Counted from the first letter of the stretch, positions 23,483 through 50,498 are shown. The stretch: DNA of 64,000 nt from Pogonophryne albipinna (GCA_028583405.1 CM053256.1:9848494-9912493), one strand, 5' to 3'. The notes: generated by a model not told the origin, from the sequence alone. Numbers and translations: made by a program.

Positions 23483-23859
23483 CTTCTCTTAAAAGCACGC
23501 ACCTGCTTTGCCTCAGTTGAGGACAGGTAACCATTGAGCCAACCCACATCAGACAGGATAGAGAGGACGAGGAACATCTCTCCCTTTTCTCTAAATCTTG
23601 TTTTTTTTTGTTGATTCTGAAATCTGCCTGGGAGCTGACATAGATTTGGTAAGTAAAAACAAATGTATATATTATTTATGAATTTCGTTTTTCGTTTCCT
23701 TTGAGAGACATAACTCAAAGGTTTCAAAGGTTTTAATGTCGTATGCACATAAGCTACAGTGTAGAAATGGCAATGAAAATCTTATGACCCGAGCTCCTCC
23801 AACGATGCAACATATATAATAAAATACAAATGAAAAATAATGCAAGAAGTCTATATCAG

Positions 23860-24060
23860 ATAAGATATTACTTTATTGATCCCAATTTGGGAAATGTTTG
23901 TGTTGCAGCAGCATAAAAAGACATGGCATATACAATACACATTAAAAAACAAGAAATAAACAAGAAAGTAGAAAATATACATGTTGAATTTACAAATTAA
24001 CAATGATATAAAGCAAGGTATATAAGTATGTGACAGATAGAATATTAAATATATACGTTA
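23860..24060. repeat. Dispersed teleost repeat (copy 1)
   Basis: It contains TTTATTGATCCCAATTTGGG and TTGCAGCAGCATAAAAA. The same stretch recurs near 49850-50040. This is a familiar retroelement tail in fish; the exact family is not assigned. Confidence 0.6.
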
Positions 24061-24756
24061 ACCCTGGATTGCAAACTTATTACGTTGAAGCTGTGACATT
24101 TCTGTTACATTTATACTACACTTATTTTTGTATGTTTTAATAGTTATTTTTTAATCCTTGATGAAAGATTTAGAGCTATGATTACCAAGCAAAATAATAA
24201 TATTGCATTACAATCTTTAGTGTAATATTTGTTAACTCTAACAATGCCTTGTCGTCATTTGGCACATTTAATGAGAAGTCAAATTAAGGGGAAGTATACA
24301 AATGGAGTCAAAATCGCATCATGCTATGCGTGATAGTTATCACCAATGCGTGAGAAAGAGAAATGAGGAACATAACGTTTAAGTGAGTGCAGCAGAAGTG
24401 ATCGAGTAAGAGGGGAGAAAGAGAGGAACATCTTGTAAATTACCAAACATGTTTTTCACAGCATGCCATTCTCTGAAGTCCAATAAGCTTCCCTGAGGAG
24501 GAGAAACACAAGTGGTAACTACATCACAAATCCTCAAAGGAGGAAATCAGAAAACTGGAGGGGGAGTCATGGAGACAGGTTCCATAACAAAGAGAGACAT
24601 AATTACAAAACCCATTAACCTACTGTTTAGGGGAAAAAAATTATCACCACAAAGTACAAGGAGTTCAAACGATTCCCTTTTAATATTTGTTCCTATTAAT
24701 GCTCTCATTGAATTGTTTACTTGCGTTCAACAGACAGGCTGGCAGGTCTTTTCACC

Positions 24757-35235
<10,479 letters not shown>

Positions 35236-35581
35236 GAACTGAGAGCTGCACATCCCGCTGCAACACAAGCAGGAGCTCCTACCCACTAACATGCAGCCTC
35301 TTTATGTTATAGGGACATGTAACCCTTATTGTGAGGACGATGGCTTCTTTTAGATTTTCTGATATAATTTGTGAGTGCAGGCTGTACTAAACAATGACAA
35401 TTACATACTCAGGATATATTTAACTGTGAGGAATCTTTATTATTGCTTTTAAATATTCTGTCTCTATATCTCTATAAGAAAGTATATTTTAATAGGATGA
35501 AAGGTAATATTTAATGTGTGTCACTCAGGTGATCTCGTTGTAGGATGTCTTTGTACTGTAAGAATGACAAGTGAATATATC

Positions 35582-35587
35582 AATAAA
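35582..35587 (+). promoter_or_regulatory. Candidate polyadenylation signal of the mesothelin-like gene
   Basis: AATAAA about 350 bp past the stop codon, converging on the ZNF687 3' end. Confidence 0.5.
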
Positions 35588-35669
35588 GAATAGTAACATA
35601 CGTTCTGGGGTATAGTTATAATGGTATTTAAAGACAATGAAAAAGAAAATTAAAGAGATCATGTGGCAT

Positions 35670-35675
35670 TTATTT
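35670..35675 (-). promoter_or_regulatory. Candidate polyadenylation signal of ZNF687
   Basis: AATAAA on the minus strand. It gives ZNF687 a 3' UTR of about 1.15 kb that ends roughly 85 bp from the convergent mesothelin-like gene's signal. Confidence 0.4.
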
Positions 35676-36829
35676 TTATTTTTTTAGAAACACTTAAAAA
35701 TAGTTGTATCAATGCAAAAACATTAAATGCAACATGGTGTGTAAAAGCATTGGATAGTCTCCTGAGGAAGTAAACACAAGCAGGTCAGTGAAGGCTGCAG
35801 AACATTGAAGCGGTAATTATTTAAGAAACACAACAATGATTTCTCTTTTTGCAGTGCGAAAGACTAAATAAAAATAAAAATGGGCATGATCTTCATGTTC
35901 AACATTTCTTTGCAAAGCACAAGGAATAAACATAATGACACACATTGGATCTTTTGTTTACAGTAATCTCATAAAACTCAATTTAGACACATGCGTCCCA
36001 CAACCAAATGCTAACATACATTATTTTACTTCCAACTGTTGCTCACAGAGAAGGAATACCTCCTTTAATGTTAATAGTTAAATGTTTAATAGTAAATTCC
36101 ACTCCAAAATATGTCATAGTAATTCAACAATATTTCCTCTTTGTGTTAGTGTCCCTCTATTGCAGCTCAGCAAGGAAACACTGTACGTAAAGAAACTCAA
36201 AAAGGAAATGTGATGGGTTAACTACTTTAAGCAAGTCCCTGTAATTTAGTTTTCATATACACAGAAATGTATGGAAGCTAATGGCTCCGTTTAGAGGTGG
36301 GAACCAACAAACAAACTAACATGTATGTTTCTGAAAATGGCTGGCAATGAGAGAATATAAACATTAATTGTAACCGAGTTAACAGACACTAAACTGCTGC
36401 CAAGAAGGACTTCACAGAGAATTACACAGGTTTGAAATGTCTCCTCAAGAGGATGAGAACCATTGAAATCAAGACAGACACATTCAATTGCTGTCCATCA
36501 ACATTAAATAAAACAACCATCGCTGGCACATTATTATGTGATGCGGTCACAGCAGTCAGACTACCTGTTTACGGACCAGGAAGAGGCTTCCATGTGAGCA
36601 GTATCATTGATGAACACACAAAGGCAGCATTAGATCCTGAGGGTCACAAGTAGAGTTGAATCTCCACCAGTGAAAATCACACGTGATTGTTTTACAAGCT
36701 GTTCACATACAGAGGACAGCCTCAGTTCTACCACTGTTCTTTGGTTAGTGCAAAAGTGAGTGTAGATGACAGTAATTAAGGCACTTGCGATCACATACCC
36801 ACAATGCTCTTCCTCACGTATTTGCCGTC

Positions 36830-39800
36830 TTACGGAGTTTTTCCAGAGTTCCTTGCGTTGATAAAAGCCATACCGTGAGTTCTGAAATGAGTATTCAGAT
36901 CCGTTGCCTTTTCAAAATGTTTGCCGCAAACCCTACAGGCCAGCGTGCCCTCCTCCTCCCTCCCCAGAGCGTTGGAGGATTGAGAGGAGGGGGACGCTGG
37001 GGCAGAACCATCCAGGGAGCTCTTATCATCGTGGCTCCTGCTGTTACCTGGGGGGGGGGCTGGGTGGGCACCGAGGGACTGCTGCTCAGCTTCTCTCACT
37101 TTGTGGGAGATGAAGCGGTGGCGCGACAGGGAGGAGAGGGATGTGAAGCAGGCGCCACACTGTAAACACTGCTGACTGCCCCCTCCCCCCTCCGCCCCCC
37201 CTCGCCGGTGCTTGCTAATGTGCTGCAGGAACACAGCCTGGTCCGCTGCGGTGAAGCCGCAGGGGGCGCAGCGGAATCCAGACTCGGGGTGGGAGTAGGG
37301 GGCCGGAGCAGAGGAGGACGACCGCGACTTCTTCACTGGAGTCACCCCATCTGTGGACTCTTCGTCCTGCTCCATCCTCACAGCTCCCCTCGCTCTGCGG
37401 CCGGCCCCCACACTGCCCTCCTGCTCTGAGGAACTGTCCGCCTCATCTGTGCCCCCCTGTGACCGGAGGGAATCACCAATACTGCCGTTTACATCTTGTT
37501 CAAGTGTTCCCTGTATGACTTGTTAACATAAAGAGTGACTCACCATCAGTGTGTCCTGGCTGCCGGGCTCCGCTCTGTGTCTCAGCTGAACATGCCTCTC
37601 CAACAACGCTCTGCTGCTGAAGGTTTTCTTACTCTCAATACAAAACCTACAAACACACACACCACTTAAATATAACAATGTACTTTTATGATTGAGTAAG
37701 GGCAGTGAAGATCTGAGTAGGTTTCATATTGTTAGTTTACTTATATATTAGGAATCACAGTTACACCTGGATTGTTACCAAGCAATTGTTTAAAAGTCCA
37801 AGGCTTTACAACAGTTTACCAAAAACAAAGAACATATCTTGGCTTTTTTGCAATGATTAACTTGGACTTGGTACAGTCTTTCCACTTCAACAACATACTG
37901 TTTTTTACTCTGCAGAATGTGTGTGACTCACTTGCAGCTACGACTCCCGGCTTTGTGTTTGTCTCTGAGGTGTCGTCTCATGCTGGAGGTGGTGGTGAAG
38001 GAGCTCTCACACTTGTTGCAAGGAAACTTCTTCAGATTCTACACAACAACATATGGCATATTCATTTATAGCTCTAAAAACCTTTTATTTTGACATCTTA
38101 AACAGCAGGGGATGCATCCAGACCTTGCTATGTTGCTCAGCCATATGGGAAATGTAGTCTTGCCGGTCGGTGAAGCGGGAATGGCAAGGCGCACACTTCC
38201 ATCCTGTGGGGGTCTTCACCTTTTCTGCTGTCTCTTCTTTATCTTCATCCATCCATTCCTCTCCATCTGAGCTCTCCATCTTCACTGCCGGCCGGGAACA
38301 AGAGGAGGGGGCTGGAGGTGAAGGCAGCTCTTGTTTTAATGGTGGAGTGTTATGAGTCTGAGGAACAGGAACGAAAAGAGAATGACATTACGAGGGGGAT
38401 ATATTTTACTTTATTTGTAACTTAATTGATACTATTTCATTGATTCCTATAAAATCATGCATATACCTTGTAATGGTCCAGAAGCGATTTCCTCTGAGAA
38501 AACAGCTTGGTGCACTCAGGGCATTTAAACACATGGACCTTCTGATTGGTTAAATGCGTGTCAAAATGGACGTAAAGCAGGGACTTGTTGGTGAAAACTG
38601 TGTCACACATGACACATTTATAGATTGACCTGTGAAAGGATAAAAACCAGGTTGATTATTGAAAAGGAAACATTTGTTTTCATTAGCACATCTTTGTGTA
38701 TATGCGAGTGTGTATATATACATGGTCTGTCCTTCGGTGAGGGTTGGATGTTGGGCGTTGATGTGGTTTTGTGTGCTGGGCTCAGATTTGAAAGCCATGG
38801 GACAGCTGGGGCATTTGTGGAACATATCACAATGAGCCTGTTGGATGTGAGCCTTCACTGAGTTGAGTCCTCCAAACACCACCAGGCAACTGGAACATCT
38901 GCAGAGAGAGAAAGAGTTTATTTAAATGTATTGAAAATGTTGTGGTACATGACGTGAATCCATCCTTAGCTAAACAATATGCATCAGATAGTATCAAACT
39001 TGGCCAATTGTTTACATAGTAAATGGCCCCAAACAATGGCAGAGAAAAGAGATAAACATAGCCATATAAACAGAATTGATGGGTATAACAATGATGTCAC
39101 ACCTGTATCCGATGCGGCGTGCAAAATGTAAACAGATCTGGTCAAGGTGTGTTTGAAACAGCGGCTGCTTGGCCGTGCCCCCACAGTCAGGGCAGACGTG
39201 GGGGGGGCAGCCTTGGTGGATGCGCTGATGAGCCGCGGCGCTGCAGCTGTTGGGCAGCAGCATGGGAGGAGAACACTCTGTGCAAGGCTGGAGAATAACA
39301 GAAGAAGAAAGGCCAACAAATGGAGTTAGTTCACTTTCATACCATTGATCAACACAGTTTATGTATGTTCTCTTTTTCCTCCCGCTCAAAAGACTCACAG
39401 AGGTTTGTGCTGGTTTGATTTCTTGGAAATGCTCGGCCACCTCTTCTTTGCTGCTAAACTGAGCCTGGCACTCAGGACATTTATTACCGATGAACTGCAA
39501 TGCCTCTGCTTTCTTCTTGGATACCGTTTGATGTGGCTGGGGTTTTGTGTTTGGAGTGGCCTGGCCTTTTAATGGTGACGGCCCTGAAGAGGAAGACAAA
39601 AGATACCTAATAATAGAGATTGCATACAGGCAAATGAAAATATATTCTGAGACAGCGATAACGTTGACCAACCAGCTGTGGGTTCCTGCTGGCCAATCAT
39701 CTGCTCCACAGGAACGGGTTTCATCACCAGGTGTGAACACTGCATTATCAGGCCTTTCTCCTTGTGCTCTCTGGCGTGGAAAAGCAGGCTGCACTTGTTG

Positions 39801-42471
39801 TAGAAGGCTAGCCGCTTGGCACAGTGGTTACAGGTCACCTCGATCCTCAGCGAGCGCCGGTCGTAGTGCCGCGCTAAACTCTGCTCCAGGGCAAAGGCAT
39901 CTCCACACTCCAAACAGCGGTAACCCTGCAGGGGATCAGACATTCATCTTCTTCGATAATCACTTCATTGGAAATAAAGCCATGTAAAAAAAGTGCTGTG
40001 AGATTGTCATGATGTCATGATTATGGTATCAAAACCAATGACTCCTTCTGGAAGAGGAATGTTCTATTGAAAATGTTTTACACATGACACTGTTCATAGT
40101 GCAATATCAGATGAGTTATACCACACACACATCCTCTTCCTGCATATATACTTTTTCTTAAAACAAGTTATCATCCAACGGATACAGTTTGGCTGCTTGT
40201 CATTATCAGATTTAACTTTAAGTGCCAAAGCAGCTGGTTCTACCTAATAATCTATGTATGGGTTTGTGGCAGGGGCACCTAGTTGCAGTTAACACAACTA
40301 GAGCGGTGACTAAGGATTCTTTTGATTAAGAGTTAAACTATACATTTTCGGTTAAATTGTTATTGTTTTGTCCATAGAAAGTCAAACTAAGCCAAAGCTC
40401 AATGTTGCATTTTTAAATCACTTGTTTGTTCAGACCGCTAGTCTAAAAACCCAAAGCATTCAGTATAATATCATAAATGATCATATATCCAACAGCTGTC
40501 TAAACAGTGACAGTTCACCTGTGCAGGAAGAGGAAGGCCCCACTCTGCAGGAAGAGGCGAGCTCAGGTCTGGTTTATAACTGGGCAGCAGGTTCTTGTTG
40601 TTGAGGATCTTGTTGAAAGCTTCCACCAGGTTGGTCTGAGTTTTGGAAATGATCGCCCCAGTGCTGTTCACTATGGAGGCTGGTCTGCTGCTACTTTGGG
40701 GCGTAAGCAGAGGTGAAGGTGAAGAAAGTGTCATCCCACAGTTAGGGGTTTTCTGACCCAGGCTGCGAGGGTTGATCCCACCCGGGCTGACTCTGGGAGT
40801 GGAGACAGAGATGGAGGGCAGGGTGGAAGCTTTAGTGATGCTCACAGCTGTTGTGGAAAGTTTAGGCTTGGTGTCCAGCACGGTTTTGTCTTTGACCAGA
40901 CGGGCACCTTCCAGCGTTGCGGCACAGGCATTCTGCAGCATCGTCATCGCAGGCAACTGAGGTTGCTGTGATAACTCCTTCTTAGATCTTGTGTTTTTAG
41001 GTTCTGGCGAAGGTTTTGAACTGTTCACATTCTTGGTGGTTGCTCGTCCCCTTCTTTTAGGGGTAACACCAGTCACGGTCCTTGTGATGCTGCCTTTAGG
41101 CATTTTGATTTTAACTTTGAGGGGACGCGATGGAGATGAAACTGTTTCTGAAGCACACACAGACACAGGATCCTCAGTGCCAGCACCACAGCTCTCCTCA
41201 TTTAAATTGTCTTCATCTCCAGCCATCTTGTCGCTCTGCCCCTCAGCATCACCCTGCCTGTCCTCTTCTCTGCACTCAGTTTCCATGAGCTCCTCTTGGA
41301 GACTGGAGTCATTGTGGTTCTCTGCGGTTATGGCCGATTCACAACTGCTGCTTTTCTTGGAGACAACCAGACCCATCTCACTGGGCGGTGGGCTCTCAGG
41401 TGAGTCCCTATCATCGATCACATGCTCTGGGTATGTCTCCTCTTGGACTGATGCAGAGCTAGAGGTGAGAGAGGGGAGGCTCTGTAGTTGAGGAGCGGTG
41501 GAGGGAGATTGGTGAGTGGTAGGTTTACCCTTCCCCTTGTGTTGGGGTTTAGGATTTGCAGGGGCAAGAGAAGGCGGCGGGCGAGGATGTGAAACAAGAC
41601 AGGCAGCAGTATCAGGAGACCCAATGGCCTCAGACCGTAGTCTTGCTCTGTGTCTAAATTTGGGGGGGGAGGACATGACAGATTCTGGGCTCTCCTGGAT
41701 CACAAGTGGACTTCCTAAATCTGGCTCTGAGTCATCATCATCTGACTGCATAACATGTCTAATTGCAGCCTTAATACCACCGTTGTGCGGTAAAGGAGAA
41801 GATGATGATTTACTCATTTCCTCCTTTTGAGGAGAGTGCGGAGGGCTGACTAAGTGTGGGTAGGGAGGAGTTGAGGAGTTAGGACCAGCACTAGTCGAAG
41901 ACTGGGAGAAGAGGAGGGGCTTCAAACTGTTCATGACATCAGTCTTGTGCTGAACCGATCCAACCTCAGCTTTTTTATCACTTTCACCCTCATTCGAATT
42001 CAGTGTAGACCTCAATGGGGAATGAGGGAGCCATAGTTCTGTGGTGGACTGTCCTTGATCCCTGGGGACAGATCCTTCAAAGCCATTGGCAGCCTGGGGC
42101 TCCACAGGGGCTTCAGCAGACTTTTTGAGGCCAAGCTGTGAGGTGATGTCCCCCACCTTGACCTGAACCTGATAGTTTAAGCCACTGTTTGAGGGATTGT
42201 CTGTTCTGTCCCTGACAGACTTCTCCTCCTCTTCAAAAGACTCGGACCGTACTGTGTTCTTAACAATAACACTGACCACAGGAGGTTCACTATGTGAGGC
42301 AGGAGGGCGGGGAAAGCAGGAAGGAGACCCGCTCTCTCTCTCCTCTGCATTAGTTCCCACCTCATCTCGCTCGTCCTCTGGACTGGATTGAATGGCTTCT
42401 TTGGCATCGATGTCAGGAATGTCAAAAGCTGCTAGCAAATCGTCAAAGTCTGGGGTCTTCATGTCCCCCAT
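36830..42471 (-). CDS. znf687: Zinc finger protein 687
   Basis: Nuclear multi-C2H2 zinc-finger protein, known to form the Z3 chromatin complex with ZMYND8 and ZNF592. Exons in transcript order: 42471..40519, 39925..39673, 39583..39399, 39287..39103, 38898..38722, 38629..38467, 38357..38124, 38038..37932, 37646..37544, 37456..36830; total 3,987 nt (1,328 aa), all in phase. The N-terminus [20 protein letters not shown] is the family hallmark. Residues 1-651, from one large exon, are acidic and Ser/Pro-rich with basic patches and no fingers. The rest carries C2H2 fingers spread over nine exons, among them [72 protein letters not shown] and the last, [21 protein letters not shown]. It is about 90 aa longer than human (about 1,237 aa, from memory). 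The start was chosen at MGDMK rather than the in-frame upstream Met because the family begins there. Confidence 0.93.
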
Positions 42472-43230
42472 TGCCAGCACAAGGCTCAAAACCTATAAGG
42501 GCAACACATCAGTCAGAGCAACTCATATTATGTCAGTTCAATCTAAAAACGTTGACATGAAGAAAGAAGGATGCATATCCTTTACTTAAGAAAAGATTCA
42601 CTGCTTAAATACTACACTAGTAATACACGTCCTGCAATGTGCAGTAAAACGCACCCTGTCAAGTATTTTAAAGGATATGTTGCATTGTCGGCTGCATACG
42701 TTTAAGCTGAACTCATTTGACATATAATCCTTTATAAACTGTTGTACTAACACTGGACGCAGCAAAAATACCAAAATTAATTTTTGACAGCTGGTATCAT
42801 TAGAAATTGTCAAACATGTTTGTGTATGTTATTTTGTTTACCAGACTTAAGTAATGAAAGTAAACATGTCTAAAGAAACAAGAAAGTTGCCGATTGAAGT
42901 GTCAAACTTCACTGTCATGTTGCAACAAGTGGGTCCTGCTGCTAACGACATGCTACATGTTAGCAGCTAACGTCAACCAGCCAACTTTCTACACGTCGTC
43001 AAAAACTACCTTTAGCTGCATCAGTGTAACACTCAACTAACGTGCTTCTCTTACGCTATGTTTAATGTGTATTGTGCTGCAGATAAAGCTAGCATTAGCA
43101 CTTATTGCATTTGATGCGAATTACCTGCTAGTTGGCGAAGTTGGTTCCTGACTTTCCTCTTGGACGCGTTAGTTCGACGTCACCAGATCGTGCGACAGAC
43201 TTCCCAGGTGAGGCGCCTCCCACATGTTCA
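42472..43230 (-). promoter_or_regulatory. ZNF687 5' UTR, first intron and promoter area
   Basis: The coding exon begins at 42492 with an acceptor (CTTATAG). A non-coding first exon probably ends at the donor near 43125 (CTAGCAG followed by GTAATTC on the minus strand). Upstream, around 43172-43182, GGTGACGTCG is a CRE-like site expected in a housekeeping promoter. Confidence 0.4.
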
Positions 43231-43356
43231 CGTGTTGTTTACAAAATTGAAGATGCAAAAGCATTTGTAATTGTTACCAGGCATCCCAAGCTCAATCTCA
43301 GTAATATGTAATAATAGTTACTGCAGTGATCTTTACAAAACATTTTTTTTTTTTAA

Positions 43357-43510
43357 ATACAGATAAAAGTTGTGCATTCAAAATGTTACTTGTACAAAAG
43401 TATATTCCAATGTTTGTAAAATGGCCCATTTTATAAGAATATATTTGTATCATATTATGTGTATTGATTTATAATATAACTGTTTTCGAAATATGATAAG
43501 TAAAGATGAT
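43357..43510. repeat. Decayed copy of the 29.7-kb MITE
   Basis: GCATTCAAAATGTTACTTGT and ACAAAAGTAT match the interior of the element at 29667-30114 with several changes; the ends are not preserved. Confidence 0.5.
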
Positions 43511-44088
43511 TATCTATGACCATATTTTTTTTTTTCTAGAAAAACAAACAAAACAAATATAAATTATTATTATTAGTAGTAGCTTCCGTAAGTAACATGA
43601 CGTTTTTTTCCATGCTTACATCCCTCAGCGGTTTATGCATCTCGTATTGACACTCGTAAACACCCAGTCATATTCATTATTCCCATATTTCATCTTTAAA
43701 TGCATGTGTAACTGGTTGCTAGCTGTGTTATATACCAGTGGCGTCTTTAACTTGACATTTTTGGGTATTGTGTATTAGTTAATACATTTTCTGCATCAGA
43801 TGAAATGCCCCATTGTATTCTGTACATTTATTGAGGAAATCTGCTCATTTACTCAGTGCTTATATTACAAAATATTCAAAAGTAAGCATATCTGCTTGAC
43901 ACAAAACAATGAAATCACAGCAGTCCTTTAACTTAAAGTTGAAAAAAGGCAAATATTTGTACAGTTAACAGAGCTATATAAACAGAAATTTAACTTAATT
44001 GTTCCTGTACTGAGGAGAGCACTGGTAATGACACATGCCGTGCAATCTTCTGTTTTTTTATATATATTAAGGTTGTCTCTTTGGATGT

Positions 44089-47681
<3,593 letters not shown>

Positions 47682-47700
47682 CTTGAAGTCTGTGGTTTAC

Positions 47701-47712
47701 GACGTCATCCGG
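47701..47712 (-). promoter_or_regulatory. CRE/ETS-like core in the PSMD4 promoter
   Basis: GACGTCATCCGG, about 20-30 bp upstream of the PSMD4 start codon, joins a GACGTC core with an ETS-type CCGGAT. Such compact sites are common in housekeeping promoters. Assignment is by motif only. Confidence 0.35.
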
Positions 47713-47740
47713 TGGGTTTATGGGTGAAAAAACACCATGG

Positions 47741-47821
47741 TTGAATCATGTGAGCAGAAGGTGCCCTGTAATGAAAAAAGGCCTTCTTTACTACTGCAAA
47801 AATGATGTGAGTGTCCCAGTA
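47741..47821. repeat. Left part of duplicated segment B (copy 1)
   Basis: It matches 53033-53106 almost base for base (GGTGCCCTGTAATGAAAAAA and GGCCTTCTTTACTACTGC). The match stops exactly at the TA where the element at 47822-49416 is inserted and resumes at 49417. Confidence 0.9.
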
Positions 47822-48145
47822 GGCTATGGCCCTTTCTCATTTCTCTAACTCCCCTCCTCGACTCCCCTCCTCGACTCCTATCCTCGAGACTTAGTCCCGC
47901 CCACAGGAGATGCGAGCCGAGGAGCCGAGGAGGGGAACCGAGGAGAGAGGAGGGGAAGCAGCAGGCTGTTAGAGAAATGAGAACTCCTCTCCTCTGAGCG
48001 GTCATTTTAAAGAGACGTCCATTAATGATGACAGCAGGCACAGCAGCCCTCTGTCTGATGGACAGATGTGTTCATGACCACTTATATATTTACTTTGATT
48101 CATTCACAGTGCGGTATAATGAGACAATAACAGGCTACAGATGCG

Positions 48146-48200
<55 letters not shown>

Positions 48201-49416
48201 GTATATATTTATATACATATATATACAATTTCAGAATCAAACAGAGCACTCTCATAATAACGTAACACTATCAGAGACTGGATATATCCCCCCCCCCCTC
48301 TCTGGTCGCTACAATGAGAAAAATAAATTACTGGCCAAAAGTTTTAATTTATAAGTATTAAAAGTAAGCAGAGGACACCAAACCAACTGAGACCTGTCTG
48401 TCCGCTGCATCTACGCACACACTGTACCACACACACGCACCTACAGCTAACAGCCGTTGTGTATTTTATTATGTGAAGCAATAAATGGTTTTAGAAAAAT
48501 ATGGACTCTTTGTTTGTAGATATCTACTAAACTACAGCAAATGAAGAGAGTAGGCTGTTACGGAAACTTCAGAGCGGCGCAGGAAAGATGGAGACTGGAA
48601 TCGTTGTTTAATCAAACACCTGAGATTTATTGAAAGTTCGTGGATACGGCCGGAGAGCCTCGCATAGTTTATCACAGTATTATGTGTAAGCCACCACGCG
48701 GAACTCTGAAGAGACAAAGAATCAGGGATCTGTTTATATTCTGTGAGGGACGGACTATTGCAAACCTGCCTAATCAATGCCAGACACAGGAACAACGGCC
48801 CCTCTGTGTCTACAATCTTTATTCTCCACAGGAAGAAAGATGACCCTTTGATCTGTTACCCAGTTCAAGTTGCAGCAAGGGGATATTGCGACTTAATGAG
48901 AAGCATATGTTTGTAATTTTGACAGGTTCTCAGGAACGCTGAGAAACTCAATATACCAAGTGATCAGATTAAAATATTCTCTGACATAGGCCTGTTATAC
49001 TGAGTGATATATATTTTACACACTGCTCTGCTTTCAGCACGGACCTCACAGCTGTTCTCTCTGGAAACATCGCGTCGCGATGAAAGCAGTTAATAAAATA
49101 ATATCCAGGGGATGCATGCAGAGCTGTCATTGGCTGAGATAAGTCCGGCCGTGCGTCACGACTCTTTGAAACATCTCTGTTGTCGGAAATGCATCCACGA
49201 AGGAGCCGTGGAGGACCGTGGAGGACCCATCAGTGTATCCTCGGTTATAGCTCCTCCAGAGAGCCTCCTCGATGCTCGATGCTCGGTCCTCGAAGTGCAT
49301 TTAGAGAAATAAGATGTCCTTCAACATGGCGCGCTGAAATTCATTTCCGGGTCACTACCGGAGGACCGAGGAGTCGAGGAGTCGAGGAGGGGGATTTGAT
49401 GAAATGAGAAAGGGCC
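47822..49416. mobile_element. Non-autonomous DNA element inserted at TA (~1.6 kb)
   Basis: The ends are inverted repeats: GGCCCTTTCTCATTTCTC near the left and, reversed, GGCCCTTTCTCATTTCATC at the right, followed on both sides by CTCCTCGACTC-type repeats. The left end carries six extra bases (GGCTAT). The paralogous segment at 53033-53510 lacks the element, which fixes the insertion between CAGTA and TGTC with TA on both sides. There is no transposase ORF. TA or TWA duplication points to Tc1/mariner- or Harbinger-type mobilisation, not resolved. Confidence 0.7.
48149..48200. repeat. (AC)20 followed by (AT)n
   Basis: Compound microsatellite inside the TA-inserted element. Confidence 0.97.
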
Positions 49417-49810
49417 TATGTCTCTTGATACAAAGCTGTTTGATTTAATTTATAGTTGGGAAATAGTCCACAGTACTCCATAATAAACATTGCTACAAAA
49501 TATGTCCAAAAAAAATCAGGAGAAAAATAAAATCATTGGGTCGAATCATAGCTCGATTAGGAACACTGACCTTTAATCTTCTTTGAACCAGTTGTGTGAA
49601 GATTAAAATGGGCACTGCCTTGTGTTTTTTATGCTGCTGCAATAGGATGTGTAACGTGACAAGAACTCTCAATAAAGCAGATGGATGTTCAAAGAGAATG
49701 TATGCCTACTCAATGATAATTATTGGATAGCCTACTTCTACAGGGGCACTGTCAAATAGTTAAGGCACACAAACAAACACAAATTCATGCATGCATATTG
49801 CATATGTATA
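49417..49810. repeat. Right part of duplicated segment B (copy 1)
   Basis: Near-identical to 53107-53495: both contain GTTGGGAAATAGTCCACAGT, AATCATAGCTCGATTAGG and GGATAGCCTACTTCTACAGG. Confidence 0.95.
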
Positions 49811-49812
49811 CT

Positions 49813-49854
<42 letters not shown>
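49813..49854. repeat. (GATA)n microsatellite
   Basis: About ten GATA units. The corresponding GATA tract in the second copy (about 53494-53516) is where the BEL/Pao element inserted. Confidence 0.97.
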
Positions 49855-50050
49855 TTTTATAGATCCCAATTTGCGAAATATTTGCGTTGCAGCAGCATAA
49901 AAAACACAAGGCAATAAGAGAAATTAAGACACAAAAATAAACAGTCCAAAATATTTCAGAAATAGAAACAATTTAAAAAAGTTAAGGTTTAGTTTATAAA
50001 ATATAAAAAAGATATACACATGTGGAAAATATACAAGTTTAAATACAAAT
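49855..50050. repeat. Dispersed teleost repeat (copy 2)
   Basis: It shares ATCCCAATTTGCGAAATATT and TTGCAGCAGCATAAAAA with the block at 23860-24060. Confidence 0.6.
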
Positions 50051-50065
50051 ACTTATAAAGGGTTG

Positions 50066-50275
50066 CACATGTGAGCATAAGGTGCCCTGCAATTAAAAAA
50101 AAAAATGCAAGTGTCCTGGTATGTCCCTTCAGTTTGATTTACTTTGTGGTTAGGAAATAGTCCACAGTCCTTCATAGTAAACATTGCTCAACATCATGTC
50201 TGAAGAATAAAAGCAGGAGAGACATCCTGAAACGGGGAAGTCACGGACAAGAAGCGTACACAGCCAAGCGAGAAG
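50066..50275 (+). promoter_or_regulatory. Pentraxin promoter and non-coding first exon; third, diverged copy of segment B
   Basis: 50066-50215 is a diverged relative of segment B (GGTGCCCTGCAATTAAAAA, GGAAATAGTCCACAGTCC). An AATAAAAG box at 50206-50213 could serve as TATA. A non-coding exon would start around 50235 and end at the donor after AGCGAGAAG (50275); its acceptor lies directly before the start codon. ATTGCTCAAC (about 50183-50192) resembles a C/EBP site, which suits an acute-phase gene. Function is inferred from motif and position only. Confidence 0.45.
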
Positions 50276-50498
50276 GTAAAAAAAACTTATAGTTTTCAGT
50301 TAATTTAATTAATCAAGTTGGGTCATTTACTATTTACTGTATGTGTCATTAACTATTTAATCCTTAGATTTGATGTCAGAATTTAAAATAACCTGTTTTA
50401 GTTGGTAAATATGTATAAATGTTCTTGCTTAGATCTCGCAGATAATGGTGATTAATTATTTTCATTGATACTAAAACATTGACTTGTTGAAATCTCAG

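Noticed and set aside
40507..42589. Many antisense ORFs opposite the large ZNF687 exon
   Set aside because: They are shadows of a GC-rich, Ser/Pro-rich coding exon; none has splice or protein support.
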